Shown: in pieces, positions 1 through 7,864 of the stretch
Layout: each line of letters starts with the position of its first letter
Numbering within the stretch: the stretch's first letter is position 1
From: Cytophagales bacterium
GTDB taxonomy: Bacteria; Bacteroidota; Bacteroidia; Cytophagales; UBA9547
Reading direction: 5' to 3'
Assembly: GCA_025360395.1 (NCBI GenBank)
Contig: JANYCH010000383.1
Coordinates: 1-15,214 of the forward strand
Length of the DNA: 15,214 nucleotides
Notes under the pieces: generated by a model
What the model was told of the DNA's origin: nothing
The model's database searches: none
What the model saw: the letters and a program-made list of their open reading frames with translations, nothing else
Position numbers and translations under genes: made by a program

Positions 1-1
1 C

Positions 2-184
2 AAAACACCTTTGGATGGATTATTGATTTCATCTGCCATCACGCTTATTTGTTTGTTCCTCTTTGGGTTTTACAAGAGCAAGCTCACAGGGCAACCACCT
101 TTAATTGGTGCTTTTCGGGTGTTATTTATTGGTGCACTGGCTTCCTCTGCTGCATATATAATTGCCCGTTGGATTCAATCTTAA
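2..184 (+). CDS. VIT1/CCC1-family transporter, C-terminal fragment
   Basis: The open frame enters from the left edge and stops at TAA 182-184, leaving about 60 C-terminal residues. They contain two hydrophobic segments, one reading LLISSAITLICLFLFGFY and one running through IGALASSAAYIIARWI. They are joined by a short polar linker containing KSKLTGQPP. This two-helix end, with a GQPP-containing linker and a small-residue-rich last helix, resembles the end of VIT1/CCC1 transporters, which move iron or manganese across membranes. The catalytic and metal-binding part lies outside the window, so the family call rests on the tail alone. It is followed by a strong terminator at 270-298. The start, full length and partners cannot be seen. 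Confidence 0.6.
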   Translation, partial: KTPLDGLLISSAITLICLFLFGFYKSKLTGQPPLIGAFRVLFIGALASSAAYIIARWIQS

Positions 185-269
185 ATAATTCGGACCGAGT
201 TAAGAAATCTTATTTCTAATTACTGAAGCCCATTGTGTCCCCTTTGGGAAGATTTAGAGGGCTTAAAAC

Positions 270-298
270 AAAAAGCCCCGGCATGACCGGGGCTTTTT
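270..298. terminator. Bidirectional rho-independent terminator
   Basis: A perfect 7-bp GC stem, GCCCCGG (275-281) and CCGGGGC (287-293), encloses a 5-base loop CATGA. It is flanked by A5 on the left and T5 on the right, so it can act on either strand. It lies between two convergent genes, the transporter fragment ending at 184 and the DUF4783 gene ending at 333, and probably serves both. It is the clearest terminator in the window. Confidence 0.9.
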
Positions 299-332
299 GC
301 GATAAACATTAAACACTAAACTTAAACCAAAA

Positions 333-752
333 TTACTCTTTACTTATATCAATAGTCTCAATTAAGACTTTTCCATCATTGTTTCTGAGATAAACCAAGA
401 CCCGGTGTATCCCATTTACCGTTGTCATTTCCCCAATGTAAAACTTCAAACCTTCTTTTGAAGCTCCCTGGTGAAGGACCTGAAAATCTTTAGGTTTATT
501 TTCGGTTAAAAAATTCCCCAAAGTTTGTTCAGCAGCGGTTTTACCATAAATTTTTTTGTCACCATCAAAGGCGATTTCAGTCCGCGATCCGAGATATGGC
601 GAAAGTTCCTTGATGCTTCCTGTTTTAAAACTGGACTTAAGGCATTTTACAATATCATCCTGCGCACTGGCAAAATTTACAAAAACTATTAAAAGAACGA
701 ACGTACAAGCAATCCTGTTATTTATACGCAAATACATATTATTGAAATTCAT
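333..752 (-). CDS. DUF4783 secreted protein
   Basis: This 139-residue protein begins with a Sec signal peptide: a hydrophobic run around residues 14-27 followed by ASA at 28-30, with probable cleavage before Q31. The mature part, about 109 residues, matches the pattern of DUF4783, a small Bacteroidota family. Features seen are an early LSPYLG segment, a central block rich in K/E, GASKEGLKFYIGEM and a final ETIDIS strand. The fold resembles SnoaL/NTF2-like cone proteins, but no catalytic residues stand out and the function is unknown. A second ATG at codon 6 would also leave an intact signal peptide, so the start is uncertain. It follows the response regulator by 53 bases on the same strand and may be cotranscribed with it. 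The terminator at 270-298 closes the unit. Confidence 0.75.
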   Translation of the reverse strand: MNFNNMYLRINNRIACTFVLLIVFVNFASAQDDIVKCLKSSFKTGSIKELSPYLGSRTEIAFDGDKKIYGKTAAEQTLGNFLTENKPKDFQVLHQGASKEGLKFYIGEMTTVNGIHRVLVYLRNNDGKVLIETIDISKE

Positions 753-805
753 GCCAAAAATTGTTAAAGTGATATTAATTAAAAAAAAAATACAATATTA
801 ATTTA

Positions 806-1960
806 TTAAGCATATTTTTTACTGTCTTCTAATACGATTATTTCACTACTAAGGATGACCAATCTTTCAATAACATTTCGTAATTCACGGATATTTCCAG
901 TCCAGCTAAGGGTTTTTAAGTAGTCAAGAGCATCCTGCTCAATTGTTTTGGCTTTTGTACCTTGTTCTTTTGCAATAGCTTGTAAAAAGTAATTCGTAAG
1001 TGAAGGAATATCTTCAGTTCTGGATTTTAAAGATGGGACTTTAATAATAATAACACTTAGTCTATGGTAAAGGTCTTCCCGGAAACGGCCTTGTTCAAAT
1101 TCTTTTTTTAAGTCTTTATTAGTGGCAGCTAAAATCCTAACGTCCACATTGATATCTTTTTCTCCACCTACACGTGAAAGTTTATTTTCCTGAAGTACCC
1201 TCAGAACTTTTGCCTGTGCAGAAAGGCTCATGTCGCCAATTTCATCTAAAAATATAGTACCTCCGTCTGCTTGTTCAAACTTACCGATCCTTTGTTTTAC
1301 TGCAGAAGTAAAAGAGCCTTTTTCATGTCCAAATAATTCACTTTCAATTAGCTCTGAAGGAATGGCAGCGCAATTAACCTCAATAAAGGGAGCACTTGCC
1401 CTGTTGCTTAAAGCATGAAGTTGCCTGGCTACAAGTTCTTTGCCAGCACCGTTTGGTCCGGTTATCAGAACTCTGGCTTCTGTTGGCGCTACCTTTTCAA
1501 TAAGCAATTTTACTTCTTTAATCGCCTGGCTTTCGCCAATTATTTCATATTTTTTATTTGCTTTCTCTTTCAGTGATTTTGTTTCCTTTATCAGTACATT
1601 TTTTTCGAGGGCATTTTTCACAGATAATAAAAGCCTGTTGAGGTCAGGTGGTTTAACAAGAAAATCAAAGGCACCTCTTTTGGTTGCTTCTACTGCTATT
1701 TCAATGGTCGCATGGGCGGATATCATAATAAATGGCGGACAATTTTCTGCCATCATTGCTTTCTGGAGAACTTCCATTCCATCAACCCTGGGCATTTTTA
1801 TATCGCATAATACCAGGTCATAGTCTTTCGAAGCAAGTTTTTTTAAGCCGTCTTCTCCGTCAAAAGCCTCATCAACCTCGTGTTTTTCGTATTCCAGAAT
1901 TTCCCTTAGAGAAGAACGGATAGCCATTTCATCATCAATGATGAGGATCTTTTTTTTCAT
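806..1960 (-). CDS. NtrC-like sigma-54 response regulator without HTH domain
   Basis: This 384-residue protein has two domains. The receiver (about 1-120) has the acidic pair D9/D10, phosphoacceptor D53 in LCDIKMP, S81 and K103. The AAA+ sigma-54 interaction domain (about 138-370) has Walker A GPNGAGKE (168-175), Walker B TIFLDEIGD (235-243), the arginine-finger region GRFREDLYHR (291-300) and a WTGNIRELRNV end (353-363). The loop that touches sigma-54, normally GAFTGA, reads GSFTSA (215-220). The chain ends about 20 residues after the AAA+ domain, so the usual C-terminal Fis helix-turn-helix is missing. Only 53 bases separate the stop from the next gene, which leaves no room for a frameshifted remnant. 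It probably activates sigma-54 promoters without binding an enhancer. No partner histidine kinase is adjacent. It is divergent from pgeF. Confidence 0.93.
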   Translation of the reverse strand: MKKKILIIDDEMAIRSSLREILEYEKHEVDEAFDGEDGLKKLASKDYDLVLCDIKMPRVDGMEVLQKAMMAENCPPFIMISAHATIEIAVEATKRGAFDFLVKPPDLNRLLLSVKNALEKNVLIKETKSLKEKANKKYEIIGESQAIKEVKLLIEKVAPTEARVLITGPNGAGKELVARQLHALSNRASAPFIEVNCAAIPSELIESELFGHEKGSFTSAVKQRIGKFEQADGGTIFLDEIGDMSLSAQAKVLRVLQENKLSRVGGEKDINVDVRILAATNKDLKKEFEQGRFREDLYHRLSVIIIKVPSLKSRTEDIPSLTNYFLQAIAKEQGTKAKTIEQDALDYLKTLSWTGNIRELRNVIERLVILSSEIIVLEDSKKYA

Positions 1961-2001
1961 TTAACTTTAATCTTTGATTGCTTAACAACAAAACCACCTT
2001 A

Positions 2002-2016
2002 CAGTTTGTAAAACTG
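2002..2016. promoter_or_regulatory. Candidate operator palindrome between divergent genes
   Basis: CAGTTT (2002-2007) and AAACTG (2011-2016) form a perfect inverted repeat with a 3-base spacer GTA. It lies in the 105-base gap between the divergent response regulator (start 1960) and pgeF (start 2066), where a regulator could act on both. The repeat is short and AT-rich, so chance is possible. No clear TAnnTTTG box was found for either gene in this gap. Confidence 0.25.
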
Positions 2017-2065
2017 AAAAAATATATCCAATTCTGTTAAACTTTACGCTAATCAATATTATTCC

Positions 2066-2857
2066 ATGGTTCTTACCAATTCTAGAAACTTGTCTCTCTG
2101 GAAATTTGAAAATTTGTCAGCACAGGATAAGACTGATCATTTTGTCTCAGATAAGAATGGTGGGGTCAGTTCAGAAGAGTTTGCTACATTAAATTTAAGT
2201 TTTTCAGTCGGTGATTTGCATGAAAATGTTCTAAAAAACCGCTCCTTAATTGCTGATTCACTGGTAATTACCCATGATAAATTGTTTTTTGTCAGTCAGT
2301 ATCATTCAGACCAGGTGCTAACTGTTACCGAACAATATGATGGAAATCCAACTAAAGCAGACGCATTGGTTACAAACGTGAAAGGGATCTGTATTTGTGT
2401 GATGGGAGCGGATTGTGTTCCTTTACTTGCTTATGATCCGGTTAAAGAAGTGGTGGCAGCAATACATGCTGGCTGGAGGGGAACTGCCTCGTCCATCACT
2501 TTAAAAACTCTGCAAATTATGAAGGATAAATTCGGCAGTCAGCCAGAGGATATTTTATTGTCGATTGGACCTTCTATCTCACAAGCAAAATATGAAGTAG
2601 GAGAGGACGTTTATCATTCATTTTTGGAATTGCAGGGTGAAGGTTCTAAAAAGTTTTTTAAGCACGATTTAGTAACAGGAAAATATTTCCCAGACTTATG
2701 GGAAGCAAACAAAGACCAGGGTTTGAAGTTTGGGTTAAAAGGAAAAAATATCGAGGTTGCTGGTATCTGCACTTATTCTAATCCAGATAAATTTTATTCA
2801 GCCAGGTATTTTAAAAATAAAACCGGGAGGTTCGCAGCTGGGATTTTGTTGAAATAA
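2066..2857 (+). CDS. pgeF: Peptidoglycan editing factor PgeF (YfiH family)
   Basis: This 263-residue protein has full family length (about 240-270). It was formerly annotated as polyphenol oxidase or laccase; E. coli YfiH/PgeF is known to remove wrongly incorporated L-serine-containing muropeptide precursors and so keep L-Ala at position 1 of the stem peptide. The family's metal-site residues are all visible: H80 in SQYHSD, C117 in GADCVPLL and H134 in AAIHAGWRG. NGGVS (31-35) and NLSFSVGD (43-50) correspond to the family's N-terminal motifs. The protein has no signal peptide, so it should be cytoplasmic. It is the first gene of a plus-strand run that also includes a NagZ-like exported hydrolase, which fits a cell-wall theme. 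The ATG at 2066 has an AT-rich leader and no Shine-Dalgarno motif. Confidence 0.92.
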   Translation: MVLTNSRNLSLWKFENLSAQDKTDHFVSDKNGGVSSEEFATLNLSFSVGDLHENVLKNRSLIADSLVITHDKLFFVSQYHSDQVLTVTEQYDGNPTKADALVTNVKGICICVMGADCVPLLAYDPVKEVVAAIHAGWRGTASSITLKTLQIMKDKFGSQPEDILLSIGPSISQAKYEVGEDVYHSFLELQGEGSKKFFKHDLVTGKYFPDLWEANKDQGLKFGLKGKNIEVAGICTYSNPDKFYSARYFKNKTGRFAAGILLK

Positions 2858-2923
2858 ATCTTGAATTCAATTTAATCTCTGAGTTAAAAATAGACATGGT
2901 TTACTGTTTAATAACAAAATAAT

Positions 2924-3301
2924 ATGCAAAAAATATTTCTTTTAGCTGCCAGTATTTCTGGTGCAATTTCAGTGATGATCGGTGCCTTTGGCGCACATGG
3001 ATTGAGAAAATTCCTTGAAGCCAATGATAGAATGGATACTTTTGAAACAGCCGTAAAATACCAGGTTTATCATTCTCTTGCCCTTTTCCTTCTAGGGATT
3101 TTGATGTTTCATATCCAGCATAAGTTTTTAGTTTTTGCTGGCTGGAGCCACATATTTGGGATGCTAATATTTTCTGGCAGCTTATATTTATTATGCTTAT
3201 CAGGAATCCGCTGGCTCGGTGCCATAACTCCAATCGGAGGTTTATTTCTTATTGCAGGTTGGTTATTAATTGCTTTGGCTGTAGGTAAATCTTTATCTTA
3301 G
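2924..3301 (+). CDS. DUF423 small membrane protein (YgdD/TMEM256 family)
   Basis: This 125-residue protein has four predicted membrane helices (about 3-22, 45-63, 68-91 and 97-120), the expected size and topology for DUF423. Conserved family motifs are visible: GAFGAHGL (20-27), YQVYHSLAL (46-54), FSGSLYLL (83-90) and PIGG (103-106). The family is widespread and its function is unknown. It should sit in the inner membrane. The gene starts 66 bases after pgeF stops and 74 bases before the next gene, with no obvious terminator on either side, so it may share a transcript with both. Confidence 0.9.
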   Translation: MQKIFLLAASISGAISVMIGAFGAHGLRKFLEANDRMDTFETAVKYQVYHSLALFLLGILMFHIQHKFLVFAGWSHIFGMLIFSGSLYLLCLSGIRWLGAITPIGGLFLIAGWLLIALAVGKSLS

Positions 3302-3375
3302 ATTTAAACCTTATTTGATCCATTCATTGCTATTAATCTTTAATTTTAAGCTATTCAACCATTAAACTCTTTCTT

Positions 3376-6339
3376 TTGAAAAAGTATTCCGGGCTGGTTT
3401 TGGCCTTATTGCTTTCTGTTTACTCCCAGGCGCAAACGCAACTTTCTCAAAAAGAGTGGGTTGACAGCGTTTTTGAATCTATGACTGCCGATCAGAGGCT
3501 TGGCCAGTTGTTCATGGTGGCTGCATATTCAAACAAATCTGAAGAGCATTATTCCCAGATAGATTCATTAATAATTAAGTATAACCTTGGTGGCCTTATA
3601 TTTTTTCAGGGTGGCCCTCTGAGGCAGGCAAGACTTACAAACAGGTACCAGGTGCTTTCAAAAATTCCTCTCTGGATCGGGATGGATGCAGAATGGGGAT
3701 TAGGGATGAGATTGGACAGCACCATTAGTTTTCCGAAACAAATGACCCTTGGAGCACTTGCAGACAATACATTGATCTATCAGATGGGTAGGGAAATTGC
3801 TTATCAGTGCAGAAGGTTAGGCGTTCATGTTAGCTTTTCCCCAGTGGTAGATGTGAACAGCAATCCTGACAACCCTGTTATAGGGAACAGGTCTTTTGGC
3901 GAAGACAAAGAAAAGGTAGCTGACAAAGGAGTGGCCTACATGAAAGGGTTGCAGGATGGAAGGGTACTCGCATGTGCCAAACATTTCCCTGGTCACGGCG
4001 ATACTGATTCAGATTCTCATTTGACCTTGCCGGTTGTTAACAATGATAAAAAAAGAATTGAAAGTATTGATTTATATCCGTTTAAAAGATTGTTTAAAGA
4101 TAGTGTGGGAAGCGTAATGGTCGCACACATGCAGATTCCCGCCTTTGATCCTACACCTAACCGCGCAACCACTTTATCTCCGGAAGTGGTTACCGAGCTG
4201 CTGAAAGATAAAATGAATTTTGACGGAATTATTTTTACAGACGCACTAAACATGAAAGGTGTAAGCAAGTACAATAAGCCCGGAGAAGTAGATTTGAAGG
4301 CTTTGCAGGCAGGAAATGATGTTTTGTTATTTTCCGAAAATGTTCCGAAAGCAATAGAGCTTATTAAGGAAGCAGCTAAAAAGAAAAGTTTTCAAAAGGA
4401 GATTGATAAAAGGGTAAAGAAAATCCTGACAACCAAATATTGGTTGAAATTAACTAGTCTGCAAACTATTAAAACAGACAGCCTGTATCAGGATTTGAAT
4501 AATGCTTCTGCCCAAGCTTTAAGGGTTAAGCTTTTTGAAAAAGCTTTTACTGTAGTAAAAAACAAAAATAATTTTCTTCCGGTCAAACGAAAAGACTCTC
4601 TTTCTTTTGCTTCTGTCACAATTGGTCTAGACAAAGAAAATATAGTACAGTCCACATTAAACAAATATGCTGATTTTAGGAATTTTACTGTTCCAAGAAA
4701 GGAAATGGCCGATTTTAATTACACAAGATTAGGCGATTCACTTAGTAAATTTAAAGTGGTGGTGGTCAGTTTTCATGAACTCAACAACCAGAGAAGTAAA
4801 AATTACAACCTACCTGCGGGTGCCCTTGAAATGGTTAACCGACTGTCCCGCAAAACCAAAGTTGTTGTGTCCGTCCTTGGAAACGCTTATAGCCTGAAAA
4901 ATTTCGACAAAGTTGATTATCTGTTGTGTGGATATGAGGATAATTATACAACCAAAAGAATAATTCCGCAGATCATTTTTGGAGCTGTGCAGGCTTCCGG
5001 AAAACTACCTGTAAGTGCTTCTGTTACTATTACAGAGGGCTTAGGAGATACAACTGCCAGAAACAACATTTTCAAATATTCTATACCGGAGAGTGTTGGC
5101 ATGAGTGCTTTTAAGTTGGGAAGGATTGATACGATTGCGTTGGCTGCTATCAAAGACAAGGCAATGCCTGGTTGCCAGATCCTGCTGGCAAAAAACGGTA
5201 CCATCGTTTACAATAAAACATTTGGCTATCTAAATTACGAAGGCAAAGATTCTGTAAATGAAAGTACTGTTTATGACCTAGCATCTATAACCAAAGTGGC
5301 AGCAACTACGTTGGCTGTCATGCATTTATATGAAACTGGTAAACTTTCATTAGATAGTACAGTAAGCGTTTATTTACCTGAATTTATCGGGACCAACAAA
5401 GAAAACCTTAACGTGCAAGAAGTTCTTAGTCACCAGGCCGGTTTAATCGCATTTATAGAGCACTGGAAACGTACTTTGAATATTAAAATACCTAAGGACA
5501 ACGTTTACTGCAATGAAAAATATGGGAATTTTTGTCTTCCTGTAACACCTTCAATGTATGCAGATCAAGCCTTGGCAGATTCTATGTGGAAATGGACAAT
5601 ACAATCCAATACTTTGATAAAAAAGGAAGGTCAGGAGTGTTACGGGTATGTTTACAGCGATTTAGGTTTTTATATTATGAAAGCCATTTGTGAAAGAATC
5701 CTGGCGATGCCAATAAACGATTTTCTAAATCAGAAATTTTATAAGCCCCTCGATTTGAAATATCTTGGATTTAGGCCATTAGATAGGATTCCTGCATCTC
5801 AAATTGCACCAACGGAAATGGATAATTATTTCAGGTACCAGGAAATCCGGGGCACTGTTCATGACCAGGGAGCAGCTATGTTAGGAGGTGTTGGTGGGCA
5901 TGCAGGGTTATTTTCAAATGCCAATGACCTGGCCACCATTATTCAAATGTTATTGAATGGCGGAGAGTACAATGGCATCCGTTATTTCAAAAAGGAAACT
6001 ATTCAGGAGTTTACCAGGGCACATTATTTCTATAACCGCCGGGGCTTAGGCTGGGACAAACCATCTATGGAAAAAAACGGTCCAACCTCCTTCTATGCCT
6101 CACATTCTACCTTTGGCCATACAGGATTTACCGGAACCTGTTTTTGGGCAGATCCTGAAAAGCAATTGATTTACATATTTTTATCCAACAGGACATTCCC
6201 CACAGCTGAAAATAAAAAATTAGTCTTGCAAAATATCAGAACTAAAATACACGATGCAGCCTACGAGGCCATATTAGATGATAAGCCAACCAACTTCTCA
6301 ACAACTTCTGTGTTTCCCGCTTTGAAGAGGAATTTTTAA
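3376..6339 (+). CDS. Exported GH3 (NagZ-like) fused to serine hydrolase/beta-lactamase domain
   Basis: This is a 987-residue two-enzyme fusion. A TTG start at 3376 gives a good signal peptide (1-20, ending YSQAQ); the first in-frame ATG would remove it, so TTG is preferred. The GH3 domain (about 28-360) has KHFPGHG (202-208), the NagZ-type dyad D213/H215 in DSDSH and nucleophile D289 in FTDALNMKG. A GH3 C-terminal alpha/beta region follows (about 380-550). The class C beta-lactamase-like serine hydrolase domain (about 573-960) has SITK (637-640) as S-x-x-K, YSD (760-762) in the YxN position and HTG (915-917) as third motif. Both active sites look intact. The GH3 half likely removes N-acetylglucosamine from peptidoglycan fragments; the second half may be a peptidase or esterase on the same or related material. 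Similar fusions are common in Bacteroidota. It probably acts in the periplasm. Confidence 0.92.
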   Translation: MKKYSGLVLALLLSVYSQAQTQLSQKEWVDSVFESMTADQRLGQLFMVAAYSNKSEEHYSQIDSLIIKYNLGGLIFFQGGPLRQARLTNRYQVLSKIPLWIGMDAEWGLGMRLDSTISFPKQMTLGALADNTLIYQMGREIAYQCRRLGVHVSFSPVVDVNSNPDNPVIGNRSFGEDKEKVADKGVAYMKGLQDGRVLACAKHFPGHGDTDSDSHLTLPVVNNDKKRIESIDLYPFKRLFKDSVGSVMVAHMQIPAFDPTPNRATTLSPEVVTELLKDKMNFDGIIFTDALNMKGVSKYNKPGEVDLKALQAGNDVLLFSENVPKAIELIKEAAKKKSFQKEIDKRVKKILTTKYWLKLTSLQTIKTDSLYQDLNNASAQALRVKLFEKAFTVVKNKNNFLPVKRKDSLSFASVTIGLDKENIVQSTLNKYADFRNFTVPRKEMADFNYTRLGDSLSKFKVVVVSFHELNNQRSKNYNLPAGALEMVNRLSRKTKVVVSVLGNAYSLKNFDKVDYLLCGYEDNYTTKRIIPQIIFGAVQASGKLPVSASVTITEGLGDTTARNNIFKYSIPESVGMSAFKLGRIDTIALAAIKDKAMPGCQILLAKNGTIVYNKTFGYLNYEGKDSVNESTVYDLASITKVAATTLAVMHLYETGKLSLDSTVSVYLPEFIGTNKENLNVQEVLSHQAGLIAFIEHWKRTLNIKIPKDNVYCNEKYGNFCLPVTPSMYADQALADSMWKWTIQSNTLIKKEGQECYGYVYSDLGFYIMKAICERILAMPINDFLNQKFYKPLDLKYLGFRPLDRIPASQIAPTEMDNYFRYQEIRGTVHDQGAAMLGGVGGHAGLFSNANDLATIIQMLLNGGEYNGIRYFKKETIQEFTRAHYFYNRRGLGWDKPSMEKNGPTSFYASHSTFGHTGFTGTCFWADPEKQLIYIFLSNRTFPTAENKKLVLQNIRTKIHDAAYEAILDDKPTNFSTTSVFPALKRNF

Positions 6340-6370
6340 TTTTTTGGTATAGAATTTTTTCGCTTGAAAG

Positions 6371-6841
6371 ATGGCAGATTTTCTGGAAGATATCCATTTG
6401 AGAAAGTATCATTACAAGCTGATAAACAAGCATTATTGGTTTGTTTTGTTCTCAAAGCAGATTATGCTTGCCGGGTATTTTGTAGTAATTGCTGTTCATG
6501 TTTCTACAAGTTACCTTCTTATTTCGAGCGGTGGATTTTTAGCCTCAATTTCCAGCCTCGTTATGGTTATCAATGGCTTACTCGGTAGTATTTTCTTTAT
6601 CTGGAATAGAAACTACGGAAAACGGCTAAGGGGCATTATAGAAATGGGTCAAAATTGTGAGAATGGTTTTGTAGATGAACTCCAATGTCGGTTAATCAAT
6701 AACCTGGCTGAAATTGGAACCCATAATGTGTATAAAACTGCCAGCACAATTCTTATAATAATAGTGTCGTTAGGTTCAATTATGGCCTCATTGGCATTAT
6801 TCGTTTTATTCTCATTGCCTTATATTAAAAATAATTTATGA
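6371..6841 (+). CDS. Hypothetical membrane protein, three predicted helices
   Basis: I do not recognise this 156-residue protein. It has a basic, aromatic N-terminus (HLRKYHYKLINKHYWF), then two hydrophobic segments at about 27-50 and 54-77. A hydrophilic central loop follows (about 78-120), with a charged cluster NYGKRLRG and two cysteines. A third hydrophobic segment lies at about 122-148. No catalytic motif is visible. It starts 31 bases after the GH3 fusion, in the same direction, and may be cotranscribed with it. It converges on parA, 78 bases away. The ATG at 6371 follows TTGAAAG, which could be a weak ribosome site. Confidence 0.65.
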   Translation: MADFLEDIHLRKYHYKLINKHYWFVLFSKQIMLAGYFVVIAVHVSTSYLLISSGGFLASISSLVMVINGLLGSIFFIWNRNYGKRLRGIIEMGQNCENGFVDELQCRLINNLAEIGTHNVYKTASTILIIIVSLGSIMASLALFVLFSLPYIKNNL

Positions 6842-6919
6842 AATACGACCAGATATTGGATGTACAGGTTACAACTTTACAGTTTAGGTTATTATAAATC
6901 TTGTAAAATAATAGTTGGA

Positions 6920-7690
6920 TTATTTCTTCCTGTTCTTTTCTACAATTTCTCTGGCAAGGTTAAGATAACTAATTGATCCTTTGCTTTCTGCGTCATGCGC
7001 AATAACAGGTAAGCCAAAGCTAGGTGCTTCGCTTAATTTCACATTTCTTGGAATAATGGTTTCAAAAACCATATTTGGGAAGTGAGTTTTGACTTCATCT
7101 ACAACCTGGTTTGATAACCTGATCCTTAAATCATACATAGTTAGCAGAATACCTTCAATCTCCATTGTAGTATTCAACCTTTGCTGAATGATCTTAATAG
7201 TATTTAGCAATTTACCCAGGCCTTCAAGAGCAAAATATTCACACTGTACAGGAATAATAACAGAATCTGAAGCAGTCAGGGAATTAACCGTTATCAAGCC
7301 TAAAGAAGGGGAACAGTCAATTAAAATATAATCGTAATTGTCTCTAATAGAATTGAGCGCAACCTTCATTCTTTCTTCCCTGCTTGCGATATTGATCATT
7401 TCCAATTCAGCACCTACAAGGTCCATGTGTGAAGGGAGTAAATCCAGGTAATCAACAGAAGTATTTACAATTGTTTCTTTAGCAGTAGCCTCGTTCATCA
7501 TGCACTCGTAAATGCTTTTCTTGATAGTACGAGGATCATAACCTAACCCTGAAGTGGAATTTGCCTGCGGGTCTGCATCAACAAGTAAAGTTCGCAATTC
7601 AAGGGCGGCAAAACTGGCAGCAAGATTTATAGCAGTTGTCGTTTTACCAACCCCACCTTTCTGATTAGCAATTGAAATTATCTTACCCAT
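6920..7690 (-). CDS. parA: ParA/Soj-type partition ATPase
   Basis: This 256-residue protein is a complete Soj-like ParA. It has the deviant Walker A KGGVGKTT (11-18, signature Lys K11 and K16), switch I/A' DADPQAN (38-44) and Walker B LIDCSPSLG (123-131). RNVKLSEAPSFG (215-226) is a typical chromosomal ParA motif. The family forms ATP-dependent dimers on DNA, and ParB stimulates ATP hydrolysis to move replication origins or other cargo. In many Bacteroidota parB follows parA directly; here the gene downstream is on the opposite strand, so this copy stands alone in the window. Length and motifs fit the chromosomal short-ParA type rather than a plasmid type with an N-terminal HTH. The sequence shows no autoregulatory domain. 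Confidence 0.93.
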   Translation of the reverse strand: MGKIISIANQKGGVGKTTTAINLAASFAALELRTLLVDADPQANSTSGLGYDPRTIKKSIYECMMNEATAKETIVNTSVDYLDLLPSHMDLVGAELEMINIASREERMKVALNSIRDNYDYILIDCSPSLGLITVNSLTASDSVIIPVQCEYFALEGLGKLLNTIKIIQQRLNTTMEIEGILLTMYDLRIRLSNQVVDEVKTHFPNMVFETIIPRNVKLSEAPSFGLPVIAHDAESKGSISYLNLAREIVEKNRKK

Positions 7691-7714
7691 TTAGAACATT
7701 ACGTAAAAGTATAC

Positions 7715-7722
7715 CAAAAGTA
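7715..7722 (-). promoter_or_regulatory. Candidate -7 promoter box for parA
   Basis: On the minus strand this reads TACTTTTG, a match to the Bacteroidota -7 consensus TAnnTTTG. It lies 24 bases upstream of the parA ATG, which gives a short leader. The -33 position shows only a T-rich stretch and no clear TTG/TTTG, so the promoter is probable rather than certain. Confidence 0.45.
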
Positions 7723-7827
7723 AAAAGTTTAGACCAGTAGAAAAACTCTAATGATTAATAGTTAAATTTAATATTCAATAAGGTCAGTTTTTTAAAAAAT
7801 ATTTTTAAGTGTCAGCAATCTGACTTT

Positions 7828-7854
7828 TTGTAAGATTAAACATTATTACTTTTG
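7828..7854 (+). promoter_or_regulatory. Bacteroidota-type promoter for YHS-DoxX genes
   Basis: TTG at 7828-7830 (within TTTTTG) and TACTTTTG at 7847-7854 match the phylum's -33 and -7 elements (TTG and TAnnTTTG), with a 16-base spacer that is slightly short. Transcription would begin near 7860, only a few bases before the ATG at 7865 or 7871, so the message would have a very short leader. This short distance slightly favours the second ATG as the real start. Confidence 0.55.
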
Positions 7855-7864
7855 ATTAAAATAA

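Noticed and set aside
771..803. Direct repeat ATATTAATT (772-780 and 795-803) flanking an A10 run
   Set aside because: AT-only short repeat in an AT-rich gap; expected by chance and without the marks of an insertion site.
1440..1823. Antisense reading frame inside the response regulator gene
   Set aside because: It has no family resemblance and its composition follows from the strongly conserved AAA+/receiver gene on the other strand.
2861..2870. Palindrome TTGAATTCAA after pgeF
   Set aside because: Self-complementary without a loop, short and AT-rich, no T-tract; not a convincing terminator or operator.
6842..6919. Terminator between the convergent membrane protein and parA genes
   Set aside because: Only a 4-bp AACT/AGTT pairing is visible, with no GC stem or T-tract.
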